A DNA stretch of 64,000 bases from Agrobacterium larrymoorei (GCF_030819275.1 NZ_JAUTBL010000002.1:1738501-1802500); one strand, 5' to 3'. Shown: positions 1-10,183, counted from the first letter of the stretch. Notes: generated by a model not told the origin, from the sequence alone. Translations and numbers: made by a program.

Positions 1-31
1 CGAAACACCCCGGGCGTTCAGACATCATATA

Positions 32-511
32 TTACTCGGAAGCTTCCGGCGCAACAACGAGAAGCTTGATGGAGCCACCAGCCTTCTCGATTTTTTCAAG
101 CGCAGGCTTGGAAGCGCCTGCGACTTCGAAAGCCACCTTTGCCGTCAGCTCGCCGTCGGCCAGGATGCGCACGCCGTCCTTCGGACGACGGATCACGCCA
201 GCAGCCTTGAGCGCAGCGGCATCGACCGTTGCCTTGGCGTCGAGCTTGCCAGCATCGATCGCGGCCTGAACGCGCCCGAGCGAAACGGTCACGTATTCGG
301 AAGCGAAGATGTTGTTGAAGCCGCGCTTCGGCAGACGACGGTAGATTGGCATCTGACCGCCTTCGAAGCCGTTGATGGCAACGCCCGAACGAGCCTTCTG
401 ACCCTTGACGCCGCGACCACCGGTCTTGCCCTTGCCGGAGCCGATACCGCGACCTACGCGGATACGATCCTTGGTGGCGCCTTCGTTGTCTCTGATTTCA
501 TTGAGTTTCAT
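32..511 (-). CDS. rplO: 50S ribosomal protein L15
   Basis: Large-subunit protein that binds 23S rRNA late in 50S assembly. The 159-residue product has the L15 N-terminal signature: residues about 20-42 are a Gly/Lys/Arg-rich run containing [15 protein letters not shown] and GQKARSG. Length is slightly above the usual 144-150. It is the last gene of the spc block inside the window and lies 16 nt after rpmD. In relatives secY follows, which would be off the left edge. The ATG at 509-511 is preceded by a purine-rich GAGGAACC-type site. The identification is certain. Confidence 0.97.
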   Translation of the reverse strand: MKLNEIRDNEGATKDRIRVGRGIGSGKGKTGGRGVKGQKARSGVAINGFEGGQMPIYRRLPKRGFNNIFASEYVTVSLGRVQAAIDAGKLDAKATVDAAALKAAGVIRRPKDGVRILADGELTAKVAFEVAGASKPALEKIEKAGGSIKLLVVAPEASE

Positions 512-527
512 GATAGGTTCCTCCGTC

Positions 528-734
528 TCACTTCTCGTCTACGACGCGAACGAGATGCTGGACCGCACGGATCATGCCACGAACAGAAGGCGTATCTTCC
601 AGCGTGCGCTGACGGTGCATCTTGTTAAGACCCAGGCCGATCAGCGTCTGACGCTGGATCTCCGGGCGGCGATTTGGGCTGCCGATCTGTTCAACCGTAA
701 CAGTCTTCTTGGCTTCAGTTGTATTCTTGGCCAT
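528..734 (-). CDS. rpmD: 50S ribosomal protein L30
   Basis: Small 23S rRNA-binding protein. At 68 residues it is a little longer than the usual 58-62 because of a charged N-terminal stretch ([10 protein letters not shown]) before the conserved core [17 protein letters not shown]. The motif [12 protein letters not shown] typical of L30 follows, at residues about 31-42. It lies between rpsE and rplO in the standard spc order, with 11 and 16 nt gaps, so it is clearly cotranscribed. Confidence 0.96.
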   Translation of the reverse strand: MAKNTTEAKKTVTVEQIGSPNRRPEIQRQTLIGLGLNKMHRQRTLEDTPSVRGMIRAVQHLVRVVDEK

Positions 735-745
735 GATCCAGATCC

Positions 746-1315
746 TTACTCTTCAGAAGCGACGCCGGATGCGACGCGACGTGCCTGAAGGGTTGCATAC
801 TTCAGACCGCGCTGAGCAGCGATGTCCTTCGGATGAACCTGATGCTTCAGAGCGTCGAACGTTGCGCGAACCATGTTGTACGGGTTCGAAGAGCCCGTGG
901 ACTTGGCAACAACGTCGTGAACGCCGAGCGTTTCGAAAACAGCGCGCATCGGACCACCAGCGATGATACCGGTACCAGCCTTGGCGGAGCGAAGCAGAAC
1001 CTTGCCTGCGCCGTGGCGACCGTTGACGTCGTGGTGCAGCGTGCGGCCATCGCGCAGCGGAACGAAGATAAGATCGCGCTTGGCAGCTTCAGTTGCCTTG
1101 CGGATTGCTTCTGGAACTTCACGAGCCTTGCCGTGACCAAAGCCAACGCGGCCCTTCTGGTCGCCAACGACGACGAGAGCGGCGAAGCCGAAACGACGGC
1201 CACCCTTAACAACCTTTGCAACGCGGTTGATCGCGACCAGCTTGTCGACGAATTCGCTATCGCGTTCTTCGCGGTTCTGGCGATCGTCGCGAGAACCTCT
1301 TTTTTCCTGTGCCAT
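746..1315 (-). CDS. rpsE: 30S ribosomal protein S5
   Basis: Small-subunit protein of the decoding region, important for accuracy and for binding the 5' and central 16S domains. The 189-residue product carries the S5 double-stranded RNA-binding fold: [20 protein letters not shown] at about residues 22-41, then [17 protein letters not shown]. The C-terminal half has [16 protein letters not shown]. The frame stays open upstream to 1423, but that part does not resemble S5. The ATG at 1313-1315 has a good AAGGA site and gives the expected N-terminus [12 protein letters not shown]. It lies between rplR and rpmD in the spc order. Confidence 0.96.
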   Translation of the reverse strand: MAQEKRGSRDDRQNREERDSEFVDKLVAINRVAKVVKGGRRFGFAALVVVGDQKGRVGFGHGKAREVPEAIRKATEAAKRDLIFVPLRDGRTLHHDVNGRHGAGKVLLRSAKAGTGIIAGGPMRAVFETLGVHDVVAKSTGSSNPYNMVRATFDALKHQVHPKDIAAQRGLKYATLQARRVASGVASEE

Positions 1316-1443
1316 TGTCCTTTTCCTTTTTCTTTTCCGGTATCGAACGGCAAACGAAAGTAGGCCCTCCGGCTCCATTGCTGAAGTCCGGTTGGCCCGG
1401 TGAAAATCCACCCGGTGCGCCATGCGCCCGGGTGGATAAAGTC

Positions 1444-1806
1444 TTAGAAGTTCAGACCGCCTTCGCGGGCAGCATCTGCCAGGGCCTTGACGCGGCCGTG
1501 ATAGATGAATGCACCACGGTCGAATACGACATCCTTGACGCCAGCCTTGCCAGCGCGCTCGGCAACCAGCTTGCCAACGACGGCAGCAGCCGCAACGTCA
1601 GCGCCGGTCTTCAGCGACGAGCGCAGATCGGCTTCAAGCGTGGAGGCAGACGCGAGCGTCTTGCCTGCAACATCATCGATGATCTGAGCGTAGATGTTCT
1701 TCGACGAGCGATGAACCGACAGGCGCGGGCGACCGTTAGCAACCGCCTTGAGCTGGCGGCGTACACGGTTCGCACGACGTGCAAGTGCTTCTTTCCTGCT
1801 AGCCAT
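1444..1806 (-). CDS. rplR: 50S ribosomal protein L18
   Basis: Binds 5S rRNA together with L5 and L25-type proteins in the central protuberance. The 120 residues are family length. The conserved N-terminus [10 protein letters not shown] is followed by [20 protein letters not shown] at about residues 28-47. The C-terminal [21 protein letters not shown] is the canonical L18 tail. It sits 12 nt after rplF. A gap of about 130 nt before rpsE is wide for this operon, but no separate gene is visible in it. Confidence 0.97.
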   Translation of the reverse strand: MASRKEALARRANRVRRQLKAVANGRPRLSVHRSSKNIYAQIIDDVAGKTLASASTLEADLRSSLKTGADVAAAAVVGKLVAERAGKAGVKDVVFDRGAFIYHGRVKALADAAREGGLNF

Positions 1807-1818
1807 TTCGCGAGTTCC

Positions 1819-2352
1819 TTACTTCTTCTTGCCTTCTTTGCGGACGATCCGTTCTTCAGCGTACTTGACGCCTTTGCCCTTGTAGGGCTCGGGACCACGG
1901 TATTCGCGGATTTCCGCGGCAACCTGACCGACCTGCTGCTTGTTGATGCCGGAAACGATGATTTCCGTCGGCTTCGGCACGGCGATGGTGATGCCCTGCG
2001 GCGGCTCGTAAACGACGTCATGCGAGAAACCGAGAGCCAGCTGCAGGTTCTTGCCCTGCATGGCGGCACGGTAACCGACGCCGTTGATTTCGAGCTTGCG
2101 CTCGTAGCCATCCTTAACACCCTTGAAGATGTTCTCGATCATCGTGCGGGACATGCCCCACTTGGAACGAGCTTCCTTGGTGTTATTGGACGGCTGTACC
2201 GAAACGCCGTTGTCTTCCAGCTTGAGCTGGATATCGTCATTTGCGACGAAGAACAGTTCGCCCTTCGGACCCTTGGCAGTAATCTTCTGGCCTTCAACGT
2301 TGGCCGTCACACCTGCGGGAACCTGAACGGGCTTCTTACCGATACGAGACAT
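1819..2352 (-). CDS. rplF: 50S ribosomal protein L6
   Basis: Located at the base of the L7/L12 stalk near the sarcin-ricin loop. The 177-residue product has the two duplicated L6 folds. The N-terminus [15 protein letters not shown] is typical. The signature [24 protein letters not shown] lies at residues about 154-177 (quoted here as two parts: [12 protein letters not shown] and [12 protein letters not shown]). It follows rpsH by 42 nt and precedes rplR by 12 nt in the spc operon. Confidence 0.97.
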   Translation of the reverse strand: MSRIGKKPVQVPAGVTANVEGQKITAKGPKGELFFVANDDIQLKLEDNGVSVQPSNNTKEARSKWGMSRTMIENIFKGVKDGYERKLEINGVGYRAAMQGKNLQLALGFSHDVVYEPPQGITIAVPKPTEIIVSGINKQQVGQVAAEIREYRGPEPYKGKGVKYAEERIVRKEGKKK

Positions 2353-2394
2353 ATTTCTATCCTGTCTGTCCGTTACGGAGATCCTTGCTCGGCC

Positions 2395-2793
2395 TTAGAA
2401 GACCGAGCAGAGAACCTCGCCACCAACGTTCTGTTCGCGAGCCTGGTGATCGGCCATCACGCCCTTCGGGGTCGAAAGGATGGTGATGCCGAGGCCGTTC
2501 GCGACCTGCGGAATGGACTTGACCGAGACATAAACTCGGCGGCCCGGCTTGGATACGCGGCCGATCTCACGGATCACCGACGCACCTTCGTAGTACTTCA
2601 GCTCGATGGTGAACTCGGACTTGCCGTTTTCAAATTCGACCTTGGAATAACCGCGGATGTAGCCTTCAGCCTGCAGCACGTCGAGAACGCGTGCGCGGAG
2701 GCTGGAAGCTGGTGTGCTAACCGAAGACTTGCGACGGGAAGCACCATTGCGGATGCGGGTGAGCATATCACCCAAAGGATCAGTCATGGTCAT
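2395..2793 (-). CDS. rpsH: 30S ribosomal protein S8
   Basis: Binds helix 21 of 16S rRNA. In E. coli it is the translational repressor of the spc operon, acting near rplE. The 132-residue protein starts [20 protein letters not shown], which matches the family. The C-terminal signature is [25 protein letters not shown], ending at CSVF (quoted in parts: [12 protein letters not shown] and [11 protein letters not shown]). Either of two in-frame ATGs (2791-2793 or 2785-2787) could be the start. It lies between rpsN and rplF. Confidence 0.97.
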   Translation of the reverse strand: MTMTDPLGDMLTRIRNGASRRKSSVSTPASSLRARVLDVLQAEGYIRGYSKVEFENGKSEFTIELKYYEGASVIREIGRVSKPGRRVYVSVKSIPQVANGLGITILSTPKGVMADHQAREQNVGGEVLCSVF

Positions 2794-2805
2794 GTGCCCG
2801 TCTCC

Positions 2806-3111
2806 TTACCAGCTCGACTTGACAATGCCCGGCACCTTGCCGGAATTGCCCAGCTCACGAAGCGCGATACGCGACATCTTGAGCTTGCGATAAAACGCGC
2901 GCGGACGGCCCGTTACTTCGCAGCGGTTGCGGATACGCGTCTTCGAGCCGTCACGCGGCAGCGAAGCGAGCTTCAGAGTTGCCTGGAACCGCTCTTCGAT
3001 CGGAAGGGACTGGTTCATGACGATGGCCTTGAGGGCGGCACGCTTGCCGGCCTGGGAGGCAACTGTCTTGCGGCGGCGCTTGTTCTTTTCAACTGCGCTT
3101 GTTTTCGCCAT
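2806..3111 (-). CDS. rpsN: 30S ribosomal protein S14 (zinc-independent form)
   Basis: Assembles late into the 30S head next to S3 and S10. The 101-residue length and the lack of paired CxxC motifs mark the long, zinc-free class, which is usual in Proteobacteria. The core motif [20 protein letters not shown] lies at residues about 61-80. It follows rplE by 33 nt and precedes rpsH by 12 nt, the standard spc order. No second, zinc-type S14 gene is seen in the window. Confidence 0.96.
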   Translation of the reverse strand: MAKTSAVEKNKRRRKTVASQAGKRAALKAIVMNQSLPIEERFQATLKLASLPRDGSKTRIRNRCEVTGRPRAFYRKLKMSRIALRELGNSGKVPGIVKSSW

Positions 3112-3144
3112 ATCGGAGTTCCTTTTCTACGCTCGTCGTTACGG

Positions 3145-3702
3145 TTACTGACGGAACGGGAAGTTGAACTCTGTCAGAAGAGCCCGTGCTTCGTCGTCGG
3201 TCGGAGCCGTCGTGCAAACGATGATGTCCATGCCCCACATCTGATCAACCTTGTCGTAGTTGATTTCTGGGAACACAATGTGCTCCTTGATGCCCATGGC
3301 GAAGTTGCCACGGCCGTCAAAGCTCTTCGGGTTCAGGCCCCGGAAGTCGCGAACGCGCGGAAGCGCGATGTTGACCAGACGATCAAGGAATTCGTACATG
3401 CGTGCGCCGCGAAGAGTAACCTTCGCACCGATTGGCATGCCTTCGCGAACCTTGAAGCCAGCAATCGAGTTGCGGGCGCGGGTTACGACCGGCTTCTGAC
3501 CTGCAATCGCAGCCAGATCGCCCGCAGCAACCGTGGGTTTTTTGGAGTCGGCAGTCGCCTCACCCACACCCATGTTGATCACGATCTTATCCAGCTTCGG
3601 GATCATCATGACGTTAGCGTAGGAGAACTTCTCCTGCATGGCGCCGCGGATACGGTTGACGTATTCCGTCTTGAGACGCGGTTCGTACTTGGTCTCAGCC
3701 AT
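3145..3702 (-). CDS. rplE: 50S ribosomal protein L5
   Basis: 5S rRNA-binding protein of the central protuberance, contacting P-site tRNA. The 185 residues match the family. [18 protein letters not shown] is the expected N-terminus, so the ATG at 3700-3702 (GGGAG upstream) is preferred over an in-frame upstream codon at 3732. Motifs include [15 protein letters not shown] and [16 protein letters not shown]. The coding region overlaps the end of rplX by 8 nt, which suggests translational coupling. Confidence 0.96.
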   Translation of the reverse strand: MAETKYEPRLKTEYVNRIRGAMQEKFSYANVMMIPKLDKIVINMGVGEATADSKKPTVAAGDLAAIAGQKPVVTRARNSIAGFKVREGMPIGAKVTLRGARMYEFLDRLVNIALPRVRDFRGLNPKSFDGRGNFAMGIKEHIVFPEINYDKVDQMWGMDIIVCTTAPTDDEARALLTEFNFPFRQ

Positions 3703-4003
3703 CGATGACTTCTCCCGAACGCTTGGCCACACGGACCTTCTTGCCTTCTACAACCTTGAAGCCAACGCGGGTCGGCTTGCCATCCTTATCGGCGATGGCA
3801 ATGTTGGAGATGTGCAAGGATGCTTCCTTGTTGATAATGCCGGCTTCCTGGCTCTGGGTCTGGCGCTGGTGACGCTTCACCATGTTGACGCCACGCACAA
3901 CAGCACGGTCTTCCTTCGGCATTACCTGGATTACTTCGCCGGTACGGCCCTTGTCCTTACCGGTCAATACGACAACCTTGTCGCCTTTACGAATCTTCTG
4001 CAT
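3695..4003 (-). CDS. rplX: 50S ribosomal protein L24
   Basis: Assembly-initiator protein that binds the 5' region of 23S rRNA. The 102-residue product begins [20 protein letters not shown], a KOW motif at about residues 5-31. [19 protein letters not shown] follows, as in all bacterial L24. It lies 12 nt after rplN and overlaps the rplE start by 8 nt. The start has an AAGGAGC site about 9 nt upstream. Confidence 0.97.
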   Translation of the reverse strand: MQKIRKGDKVVVLTGKDKGRTGEVIQVMPKEDRAVVRGVNMVKRHQRQTQSQEAGIINKEASLHISNIAIADKDGKPTRVGFKVVEGKKVRVAKRSGEVIDG

Positions 4004-4015
4004 CGCTCGTGCTCC

Positions 4016-4384
4016 TTACAGTACTTCTGGAGCCAGCGAGATGATCTTCATGTGGTTCTTGCCGCGAAGCTCGCGAGGAACCGGTCCGAAGATACGGGTG
4101 CCGATCGGCTCTTTCTTGTTGTCGATAAGAACAGCTGCGTTGTTATCGAAACGGATGACGCTGCCGTCGGCGCGGCGGATGTCCTTGGCGGTACGCACAA
4201 CAACCGCCTTCATCACGTCGCCCTTCTTGACGCGGCCGCGCGGAATAGCTTCCTTGATGGAAACGACGATAATGTCGCCCACGGAAGCGTACTTGCGCTT
4301 GGAGCCGCCCAGCACCTTGATGCACATGACACGACGTGCGCCGGAATTATCCGCCACGTCGAGGTTTGTTTGCATCTGAATCAT
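4016..4384 (-). CDS. rplN: 50S ribosomal protein L14
   Basis: Binds 23S rRNA at the subunit interface and forms intersubunit bridges. The 122 residues are exactly the family length. It starts [20 protein letters not shown], with the signature [20 protein letters not shown] at about residues 26-45. It is the first gene of the spc block here. Unlike the neighbouring junctions, it is separated from rpsQ by 234 nt containing a terminator-like hairpin, so its transcription may be adjusted relative to the S10 genes. Confidence 0.97.
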   Translation of the reverse strand: MIQMQTNLDVADNSGARRVMCIKVLGGSKRKYASVGDIIVVSIKEAIPRGRVKKGDVMKAVVVRTAKDIRRADGSVIRFDNNAAVLIDNKKEPIGTRIFGPVPRELRGKNHMKIISLAPEVL

Positions 4385-4524
4385 GTCAGGTCGCCTTCTT
4401 GTTGTTACCGGACCGGTTGGGCGAACATCATGGATGCCGCCCCCTGTTCCAGCTTATGAAATCTCTGTTTTTGCGCGGAAGAAACTTGCCAGGGTGGTTT
4501 CCCAAAGGGACCTTCCGTGCGCAT

Positions 4525-4555
4525 CAAAGCAAAAGACGCTCGGGTTACGAGCGTC
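4525..4555 (-). terminator. Hairpin with U-tract between rpsQ and rplN
   Basis: Perfect 8-bp stem (4535-4542 with 4548-4555, arms GACGCTCG/CGAGCGTC) and a 5-nt loop. On the minus strand it is followed by TTTTGCTTT (4525-4534). It has the form of an intrinsic terminator and lies downstream of rpsQ and upstream of rplN inside the ribosomal supercluster. Full termination would starve the spc genes, so partial termination or a promoter in the remaining gap (4385-4524) is likely. I infer this from sequence only. Confidence 0.65.
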
Positions 4556-4618
4556 CTTGCGCTGCTTCATACAGATTTTCGCGCCAAGTGCAATAGACCT
4601 GGCGCGATTCCGTTGAAA

Positions 4619-4855
4619 TTAAGCGTGAGCGGCAACCACCGTCCAGCGCTTATCCTTGGAGATCGGTGCGCATTCCTCAATGGAAACCACATCGCCGACC
4701 TTGTATTGATTGTTTTCGTCGTGCGCCTTGTACTTCTTCGAACGGCGAACGGTCTTCTGCAGCAGCGGGTGAGCGAATCGGCGCTCAACGCGAACTACGA
4801 CAGTCTTCTCGTTCTTGTCGGATACAACGACGCCCTGGAGAATGCGTTTAGGCAT
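4619..4855 (-). CDS. rpsQ: 30S ribosomal protein S17
   Basis: Primary 16S rRNA-binding protein with an OB fold. The 78 residues begin [20 protein letters not shown] and contain the S17 signature [20 protein letters not shown] near the C-terminus. The last gene of the S10 block: it follows rpmC by 11 nt and is followed by the hairpin at 4525-4555. Confidence 0.97.
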   Translation of the reverse strand: MPKRILQGVVVSDKNEKTVVVRVERRFAHPLLQKTVRRSKKYKAHDENNQYKVGDVVSIEECAPISKDKRWTVVAAHA

Positions 4856-4866
4856 AGTATTCTTCC

Positions 4867-5067
4867 TTAGGCCTTGGCTTCTGCGGCCTTTTGGGCAGCA
4901 ATGGTTTTGATCCGGGCGATGTCCTTACGGACTTCGTTGATGCGCGAGGACTTTTCCAGCTGGCCGGTGGCCTTCTGGAAACGCAGATTGAACTGTTCCT
5001 TCTTCAGGTCAGCCAACTTGTCCTTGAGCTGGTCGGCGCTGAGGCCGCGAATATCTTCGGCTTTCAT
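4867..5067 (-). CDS. rpmC: 50S ribosomal protein L29
   Basis: Small helical protein near the polypeptide exit tunnel, where it contacts signal recognition particle and trigger factor with L23. The 66 residues contain the family motif [20 protein letters not shown] at about residues 23-42. It is placed 12 nt after rplP and 11 nt before rpsQ, the conserved S10-operon order. Confidence 0.97.
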   Translation of the reverse strand: MKAEDIRGLSADQLKDKLADLKKEQFNLRFQKATGQLEKSSRINEVRKDIARIKTIAAQKAAEAKA

Positions 5068-5079
5068 GTGCCTTGCTCC

Positions 5080-5493
5080 TTACTCTGCGATGCGCTGTAC
5101 GAAGCGCGTCTTGACCGAGAGCTTGGCAGCGCCGAGACGAAGCGCCTCGCGGGCGATCTCCTCGGAAACACCGTCGATCTCGAACATCATACGACCGGGC
5201 TTGACCTTGCATGCCCAGTAATCAACCGAACCCTTGCCCTTACCCATACGAACTTCGGTCGGCTTAGCCGTAACCGGAGTATCGGGGAATACACGGATCC
5301 AAACGCGACCTGCGCGCTTCATGTAACGCGTGATCGCGCGGCGGGCCGCTTCGATCTCGCGTGCATTCACGCGGTTCGGTTCCTGCGACTTCAAGCCGAA
5401 TTCACCGAATGCCAGGTCAAAGCCGCCCTTGGCGACGCCCTTGATGCGTCCCTTGAACTGCTTGCGGTACTTAGTACGCTTTGGCTGCAACAT
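5080..5493 (-). CDS. rplP: 50S ribosomal protein L16
   Basis: Organises the A-site and central protuberance of the 50S subunit. The 137-residue protein begins [20 protein letters not shown], the universal L16 start. It contains [20 protein letters not shown] and [19 protein letters not shown], which includes the residues around the Arg hydroxylated in some bacteria. It follows rpsC by 38 nt and precedes rpmC by 12 nt. Confidence 0.97.
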   Translation of the reverse strand: MLQPKRTKYRKQFKGRIKGVAKGGFDLAFGEFGLKSQEPNRVNAREIEAARRAITRYMKRAGRVWIRVFPDTPVTAKPTEVRMGKGKGSVDYWACKVKPGRMMFEIDGVSEEIAREALRLGAAKLSVKTRFVQRIAE

Positions 5494-5531
5494 TTTCTTA
5501 CTTCTCCGAGCTTATCTTTCGCCAGCGTCAA

Positions 5532-6263
5532 TCAAGCGTTTTCGCGACGACGATCGTTGCGATCGCCACGCTCACGGCTTGCAGGACCCTGAGCATCGCC
5601 TTCGAGCGCACGACGCTCGGACGCCATAGGATCGTGCTCAAGGATTTCGCCCTTGAAGATCCAGACCTTGATGCCGCAGATGCCGAATGCGGTTTCGGCT
5701 TCAGCCGTACCGTAGTCGATGTCTGCACGCAGCGTGTGAAGCGGAACGCGGCCTTCGCGGTACCATTCGGTACGAGCGATTTCCGCGCCGCCGAGACGGC
5801 CTGCGCAGGTGATCTTGATGCCTTCTGCGCCAAGGCGCAGAGCGGACTGTACGGCGCGCTTCATGGCGCGACGGAAAGCCACGCGGCGTTCCAGCTGCTG
5901 GGCGATCGACTGAGCAACGAGCGTTGCGTCGACTTCCGGCTTGCGCACTTCAACGATGTTGAGGTGCGTTTCGGAACTGGTCATGTCGGAGATCTTCTTG
6001 CGAAGCTTCTCGATGTCAGCGCCCTTCTTGCCGATGATGAGGCCCGGACGAGCGGAGTGGATCGTAACGCGGCACTTCTTGTGTGGGCGCTCGATAACAA
6101 CCTTTGCAATACCAGCCTGCTTCAGTTCCTTCACGAGGTAGGCACGGATAGCGAGGTCTTCATGCAGAAGATTGCCGTACTCGGCAGTGTCAGCGTACCA
6201 ACGGCTGTCCCACGTACGGTTGATGCCCAGGCGGAAGCCGATTGGATTGATTTTCTGACCCAT
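5532..6263 (-). CDS. rpsC: 30S ribosomal protein S3
   Basis: Lies at the mRNA entry channel, where it has mRNA helicase activity with S4 and S5. The 243 residues include an N-terminal region starting [14 protein letters not shown] and a KH domain with [19 protein letters not shown] (GxxG loop at about residues 73-76). The C-terminal domain has GCRVKGRLGG-like [18 protein letters not shown]. An extra Arg/Asn-rich tail ([14 protein letters not shown]) is common in rhizobia. Its ATG overlaps the last base of the rplV stop, so translation is coupled. Confidence 0.97.
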   Translation of the reverse strand: MGQKINPIGFRLGINRTWDSRWYADTAEYGNLLHEDLAIRAYLVKELKQAGIAKVVIERPHKKCRVTIHSARPGLIIGKKGADIEKLRKKISDMTSSETHLNIVEVRKPEVDATLVAQSIAQQLERRVAFRRAMKRAVQSALRLGAEGIKITCAGRLGGAEIARTEWYREGRVPLHTLRADIDYGTAEAETAFGICGIKVWIFKGEILEHDPMASERRALEGDAQGPASRERGDRNDRRRENA

Positions 6264-6652
6264 TATGCGGCCTCCCCTTTTTCCTCGACTTCACGAACAA
6301 CGATCGTGAGGTGCGAGAACGGCTTTTCGATGCGCGATGCACGGCCACGGCCACGAGCGTGGAAACGCTTCATGGTGATGGACTTGCCAACATAGGCCTC
6401 GGCGACGACGAGCGTGTCGACGTCGAGGTCATGGTTGTTTTCGGCGTTTGCGATAGCCGATTCCAGCGTCTTCTTGACGGTGGAAGCGATACGCTTGCGC
6501 GAGAACTCGAGCTCGGCGAGAGCGCGATCAACCTTCTTGCCACGGATAAGAGCGGCAACCAGGTTCAGTTTCTGGGGGCTGACGCGAAGCGTACGGGCAA
6601 CGGCCTGAGCCTCGTTGTCCTTCAGCCGGCGTTCGGTCTTAGCCTTCGCCAT
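6263..6652 (-). CDS. rplV: 50S ribosomal protein L22
   Basis: Binds all 23S domains. Its beta-hairpin lines the exit tunnel, and this is a macrolide-resistance site. The 129 residues have [21 protein letters not shown] at about residues 25-45 (21 residues; key part [15 protein letters not shown]) and the hairpin tip [15 protein letters not shown] with no unusual insertion. It lies just 2 nt after rpsS and overlaps rpsC by 1 nt. Confidence 0.97.
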   Translation of the reverse strand: MAKAKTERRLKDNEAQAVARTLRVSPQKLNLVAALIRGKKVDRALAELEFSRKRIASTVKKTLESAIANAENNHDLDVDTLVVAEAYVGKSITMKRFHARGRGRASRIEKPFSHLTIVVREVEEKGEAA

Positions 6653-6654
6653 GA

Positions 6655-6933
6655 TTACTTCCTCTTTGCCTTCTTGTCCGCGCCATGACCGTAATAGGTC
6701 CGGGTCGGAGAGAATTCACCGAACTTGTGACCGACCATGTCTTCGTTGACAGAGACGGGCACATGCTTGCTGCCGTTGTAAACACCGAAGGTCAGACCAA
6801 CGAACTGCGGCAGGATCGTGGAGCGACGGCTCCAGATCTTGATTACTTCACTGCGTCCGCCTGCGCGCACCTTCTCAGCCTTAGCGAGAAGATAGCCGTC
6901 AACAAACGGACCTTTCCATACTGAACGAGCCAC
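6655..6933 (-). CDS. rpsS: 30S ribosomal protein S19
   Basis: Sits in the 30S head with S13 near the A-site finger. The 92 residues start [20 protein letters not shown], the family signature, and include [20 protein letters not shown] and [15 protein letters not shown]. It follows rplB by 15 nt and precedes rplV by 2 nt. Confidence 0.97.
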   Translation of the reverse strand: MARSVWKGPFVDGYLLAKAEKVRAGGRSEVIKIWSRRSTILPQFVGLTFGVYNGSKHVPVSVNEDMVGHKFGEFSPTRTYYGHGADKKAKRK

Positions 6934-6948
6934 TTGAGACTTCCTCTC

Positions 6949-7785
6949 TTACTTCTTGCGCTGATGGCGCGAACGCATGATGAACTTGTCAGTCGACTTG
7001 TTCGAGCGGGTACGCTTGCCCTTGGTGGGCTTGCCCCATGGCGTCACTGGATGACGACCACCGGACGTGCGACCTTCACCACCACCGTGCGGGTGGTCGA
7101 CCGGGTTCATGACAACGCCGCGAACATGCGGACGCTTGCCGCGCCAACGCGAACGACCGGCCTTGCCGTCGTTGATGTTGCCGTGGTCAGCGTTGGAAAC
7201 AGCACCGATCGATGCGAGGCAGGAGCCGTGCACCAGACGCTGTTCACCGGAGTTGAGACGCAGGATCGCCATGCCGGCATCGCGGCCAACGAGCTGTGCA
7301 TAGGTACCGGCGGAGCGAGCGATCTGACCGCCCTTGCCCGGCTTCATCTCGACGTTATGGATGATCGAGCCGACCGGAATGAACTGCAGCGGCATGGTGT
7401 TGCCGGGCTTTACGTCCACTGCCTTGTCGGAGGCGATCACCTTGTCACCAGCAGCGAGACGCTGTGGCGCGAGAATGTAAGCCTGTTCGCCGTCCGTGTA
7501 TGTCACGAGCGCGATGAATGCGGTGCGGTTAGGGTCATATTCCAGACGTTCAACCGTACCTTCAACGTCGAACTTACGACGCTTGAAGTCAACCAGACGG
7601 TAGGTCCGCTTGTGACCGCCGCCCTGGAAACGAACGGTGATCCGGCCCTGGTTGTTACGGCCACCCTTCGAGCTGAGGCCCTGTGTAAGAGCCTTTACCG
7701 GCTTGCCCTTGTAGAGCGAAGCGCGGTCCACAATAACCAGCTGACGCTGGCTAGGTGTGGTCGGATTGAAACTTTTCAATGCCAT
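6949..7785 (-). CDS. rplB: 50S ribosomal protein L2
   Basis: The largest 50S core protein, needed for subunit association and peptidyl-transferase activity. The 278 residues have the OB and SH3-like RNA-binding domains. The C-terminal signature [20 protein letters not shown] lies at about residues 224-243 and includes the conserved His of the peptidyl-transferase region. It lies between rplW (44 nt away) and rpsS (15 nt away). Confidence 0.98.
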   Translation of the reverse strand: MALKSFNPTTPSQRQLVIVDRASLYKGKPVKALTQGLSSKGGRNNQGRITVRFQGGGHKRTYRLVDFKRRKFDVEGTVERLEYDPNRTAFIALVTYTDGEQAYILAPQRLAAGDKVIASDKAVDVKPGNTMPLQFIPVGSIIHNVEMKPGKGGQIARSAGTYAQLVGRDAGMAILRLNSGEQRLVHGSCLASIGAVSNADHGNINDGKAGRSRWRGKRPHVRGVVMNPVDHPHGGGEGRTSGGRHPVTPWGKPTKGKRTRSNKSTDKFIMRSRHQRKK

Positions 7786-7829
7786 TGTATTTGTTCCCTT
7801 TTGGGTCTTTGCCCGCTTGGGCCTAACCT

Positions 7830-8123
7830 TTAGAGTCCGGTGGACACGTCGATGGATTGACCTTCAGCAAGTGTCACGATCGCCTTCTTGACGTCTTTCT
7901 GCTTGCCAGCGAATCCACGGAAACGGCGCGTCTTACCCTTGCGGATAAGCGTGTTCACACCCGTGACCTTGACGCCGAAGAGAGCTTCCACGGCAGCCTT
8001 GATTTCAGGCTTGGAAGCGTCCTTGGCGACGTTGAATACGACCTGGTTCTGTTCGGATACCAGCGTCGACTTTTCCGTGATCGAGGGAGATACGATCACA
8101 TCGTAGTGGCGAAGATCCGTCAT
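7830..8123 (-). CDS. rplW: 50S ribosomal protein L23
   Basis: Exit-tunnel rim protein, the docking site for trigger factor and SRP. The 97 residues contain the motifs [20 protein letters not shown] and [20 protein letters not shown]. Its start overlaps the end of rplD (8120) by 4 nt, the ATGA-type overlap that implies coupled translation. Confidence 0.97.
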   Translation of the reverse strand: MTDLRHYDVIVSPSITEKSTLVSEQNQVVFNVAKDASKPEIKAAVEALFGVKVTGVNTLIRKGKTRRFRGFAGKQKDVKKAIVTLAEGQSIDVSTGL

Positions 8124-8740
8124 TTGAACCGCTCCTCCAGAGCCTCTACAGCAGCCTTGGAAAGCACGAGCTTGCCACGGCGCAGGATGTCGTAAACATT
8201 GATGCCCTGTACCGGCAGAACGTCCACATTCGGGATGTTCTGAGCTGCGAGCTTGAAGTTGCCATCAAGTTCTGCGCCGCCGATAACGAGAGCGTTGGTC
8301 AGGCCGAGCGAAGCGAAGTTGCCCAGCAGAGCCTTTGTCTTTGCGTCCGATGCAATCAGCTGATCGACGATGATCAGTTCTTCAGCCTTTGCCTTTGCAG
8401 ACAGGGCGAGACGCAGGCCGAGCGCGCGAACCTTCTTGGGAAGGTCGTGAGCGTGGCTGCGAACGACTGGGCCGTGGGCCTTGCCGCCGCCGCGGAACTG
8501 CGGTGCGCGAGCCGAATGGTGACGAGCGCGGCCCGTACCCTTCTGCTTGTACATCTTTGCACCCGTACGGGAAACTTCCGAACGGTTCTTGGTCTTGTGC
8601 GTGCCCTGCTGCTTCTTAGCAAGCTGCCAGCGCACAACGCGGGCCAGGATGTCCTGGCGTGGATCGAGGCCGAAGATTTCGTCCGACAGGGCTACCTTGC
8701 CGGCGTCTTTTCCCTCGAGGGTCGTGACGTTCAATTCCAT
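8120..8740 (-). CDS. rplD: 50S ribosomal protein L4
   Basis: Binds 23S rRNA and extends a loop into the exit tunnel. In E. coli it also represses the S10 operon. Whether that happens here cannot be read from the sequence. The 206-residue product has the conserved tunnel loop [20 protein letters not shown] at about residues 62-81 (site of macrolide-resistance changes, here unaltered). It is 12 nt after rplC and overlaps rplW by 4 nt. Confidence 0.97.
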   Translation of the reverse strand: MELNVTTLEGKDAGKVALSDEIFGLDPRQDILARVVRWQLAKKQQGTHKTKNRSEVSRTGAKMYKQKGTGRARHHSARAPQFRGGGKAHGPVVRSHAHDLPKKVRALGLRLALSAKAKAEELIIVDQLIASDAKTKALLGNFASLGLTNALVIGGAELDGNFKLAAQNIPNVDVLPVQGINVYDILRRGKLVLSKAAVEALEERFK

Positions 8741-8752
8741 GATGAGGCTCCC

Positions 8753-9394
8753 TTACTTCGCAGCCGACTTGACGGCGTCGCGGACGATGATCCAGGAACC
8801 CTTGGAACCGGGAACGGCGCCCTTCACGAGGATCAAACCGCGATCCTCATCGGTCGAAACCACTTCCAGATTCTGGGTGGTGACGCGCGTCTGGCCCATG
8901 TGACCAGCCATGCGCTTACCCTTCCACACGCGGCCCGGATCCTGGTTGGAACCCGTAGAACCGTGCGCACGGTGAGAGATCGAGTTACCGTGCGAAGCGC
9001 GGCCACCACCGAAGTTGTGACGCTTCATCGCACCGGCAAAACCCTTACCGATGGTCGTTCCGGTTACGTCGACCAGCTGGCCGGCTTGAAAATGATTTGC
9101 GGTCAGTGTTGCACCGACGTCGATCAGGTTCTCGGTGGAGACCCGGAATTCGACGAGCTTTGCTTTCGGCTCGACATTAGCAGCGGCGAAATGGCCACGC
9201 AGCGCCTTTGTCGTGTTCTTGACCTTGGACTGGCCGGCACCGAGCTGAACTGCGGTATAGCCATTCTTGTCTTCCGTACGCTGGGCTACAACCTGTAGGT
9301 TATCCAGACGCAGGACCGTTACGGGAATATGCTCACCAGCGTCGTTGTAGACGCGGGTCATTCCCACTTTCTGTGCAATCACACCTGAACGCAT
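8753..9394 (-). CDS. rplC: 50S ribosomal protein L3
   Basis: One of the two proteins that start 50S assembly; its extension reaches the peptidyl-transferase centre. The 213 residues start [20 protein letters not shown]. The signature [20 protein letters not shown] lies in the central part and includes the Gln-methylation region [20 protein letters not shown]. It is 12 nt before rplD. The 171-nt gap to rpsJ holds no recognisable gene. Confidence 0.97.
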   Translation of the reverse strand: MRSGVIAQKVGMTRVYNDAGEHIPVTVLRLDNLQVVAQRTEDKNGYTAVQLGAGQSKVKNTTKALRGHFAAANVEPKAKLVEFRVSTENLIDVGATLTANHFQAGQLVDVTGTTIGKGFAGAMKRHNFGGGRASHGNSISHRAHGSTGSNQDPGRVWKGKRMAGHMGQTRVTTQNLEVVSTDEDRGLILVKGAVPGSKGSWIIVRDAVKSAAK

Positions 9395-9565
9395 TGGTTC
9401 AATCCTCTTGCGAGCCTTGAAGGGAAACCCCCTGCTCGGCCTTTGTTAGGGAGTTCCCTTCGACATCTCACGATGTTTCCGGTCTCCGGATTGGAAGACG
9501 TTGGATTGCTCCACGTACCTTCCTTGTTATATCGGCCCTTACTTTCGCAAGGTCAGGCCGAGGTC

Positions 9566-9874
9566 TTAGAGCTTGATTTCCACGTCAACGCCAGCAGCGA
9601 GGTCGAGCTTCATCAGCGCGTCAACAGTCTGCGGGGTGGGGTCAACGATATCGAGAAGACGCTTGTGCGTCCGCATTTCGAACTGCTCACGGCTCTTCTT
9701 GTCCACGTGGGGAGAGCGGTTGACAGTGAATTTTTCAATGCGGGTCGGCAGCGGAACCGGGCCGCGAACGCTGGCGCCGGTGCGCTTGGCGGTCGACACG
9801 ATTTCACGGGTAGAGGCATCGAGGATCCGGTGGTCAAACGCCTTGAGGCGGATACGGATATTCTGGCCGTTCAT
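9566..9874 (-). CDS. rpsJ: 30S ribosomal protein S10 / NusE
   Basis: 30S head protein that also acts as NusE in transcription antitermination with NusB. The 102 residues start [20 protein letters not shown]. They contain the S10 signature [20 protein letters not shown] at about residues 44-63. It is the first gene of the S10 block, with an AAGGAC site upstream of the ATG. A short hairpin (arms ATTTCCG/CGGAAAT, 9902-9919) lies 28 nt before the start in the leader. Confidence 0.97.
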
Positions 9875-10138
9875 TCGTCTTGTCCTTGTTCTTTATTATT
9901 GATTTCCGCACGCGGAAATACATGAACCTAGTTAATCGTGGCGCCGCAGATTTTCAAAAATCGAGAGGAATGCGAAAGGCGCACCCCAATCATTTCAGTA
10001 GTCTGTATTGCGAAATCACCGGGAACCGCGAAGCATCGCGAATCCAGCGGTGAACGTGAGTGCGCGTTTACGCGCTTTCACCGAAATTTTCAAGCACTAA
10101 AAGTGCAGCGCCGATACGCTTTTTCATCAAACAACTGA

Positions 10139-10160
10139 CGGCGGTGTGTTTGCACCGCCG
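10139..10160 (-). terminator. Hairpin downstream of tuf (copy A)
   Basis: Perfect 8-bp GC-rich stem CGGCGGTG/CACCGCCG (10139-10146 with 10153-10160) and a 6-nt loop. On the minus strand it is followed by a moderately T-rich stretch (GTTGTTTGATG) rather than a clean U-run. It lies about 135 nt past the tuf stop. It probably ends, or partly ends, the str operon ahead of the S10 block. Confidence 0.5.
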
Positions 10161-10183
10161 CCAGGTAGAATTTCAGACGTCGA

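Noticed and set aside
1309..3708. 799-codon plus-strand open frame opposite ribosomal genes
   Set aside because: It lies antisense to rpsE-rplE and follows from the codon bias of those genes. It has no family motif and no ribosome site.
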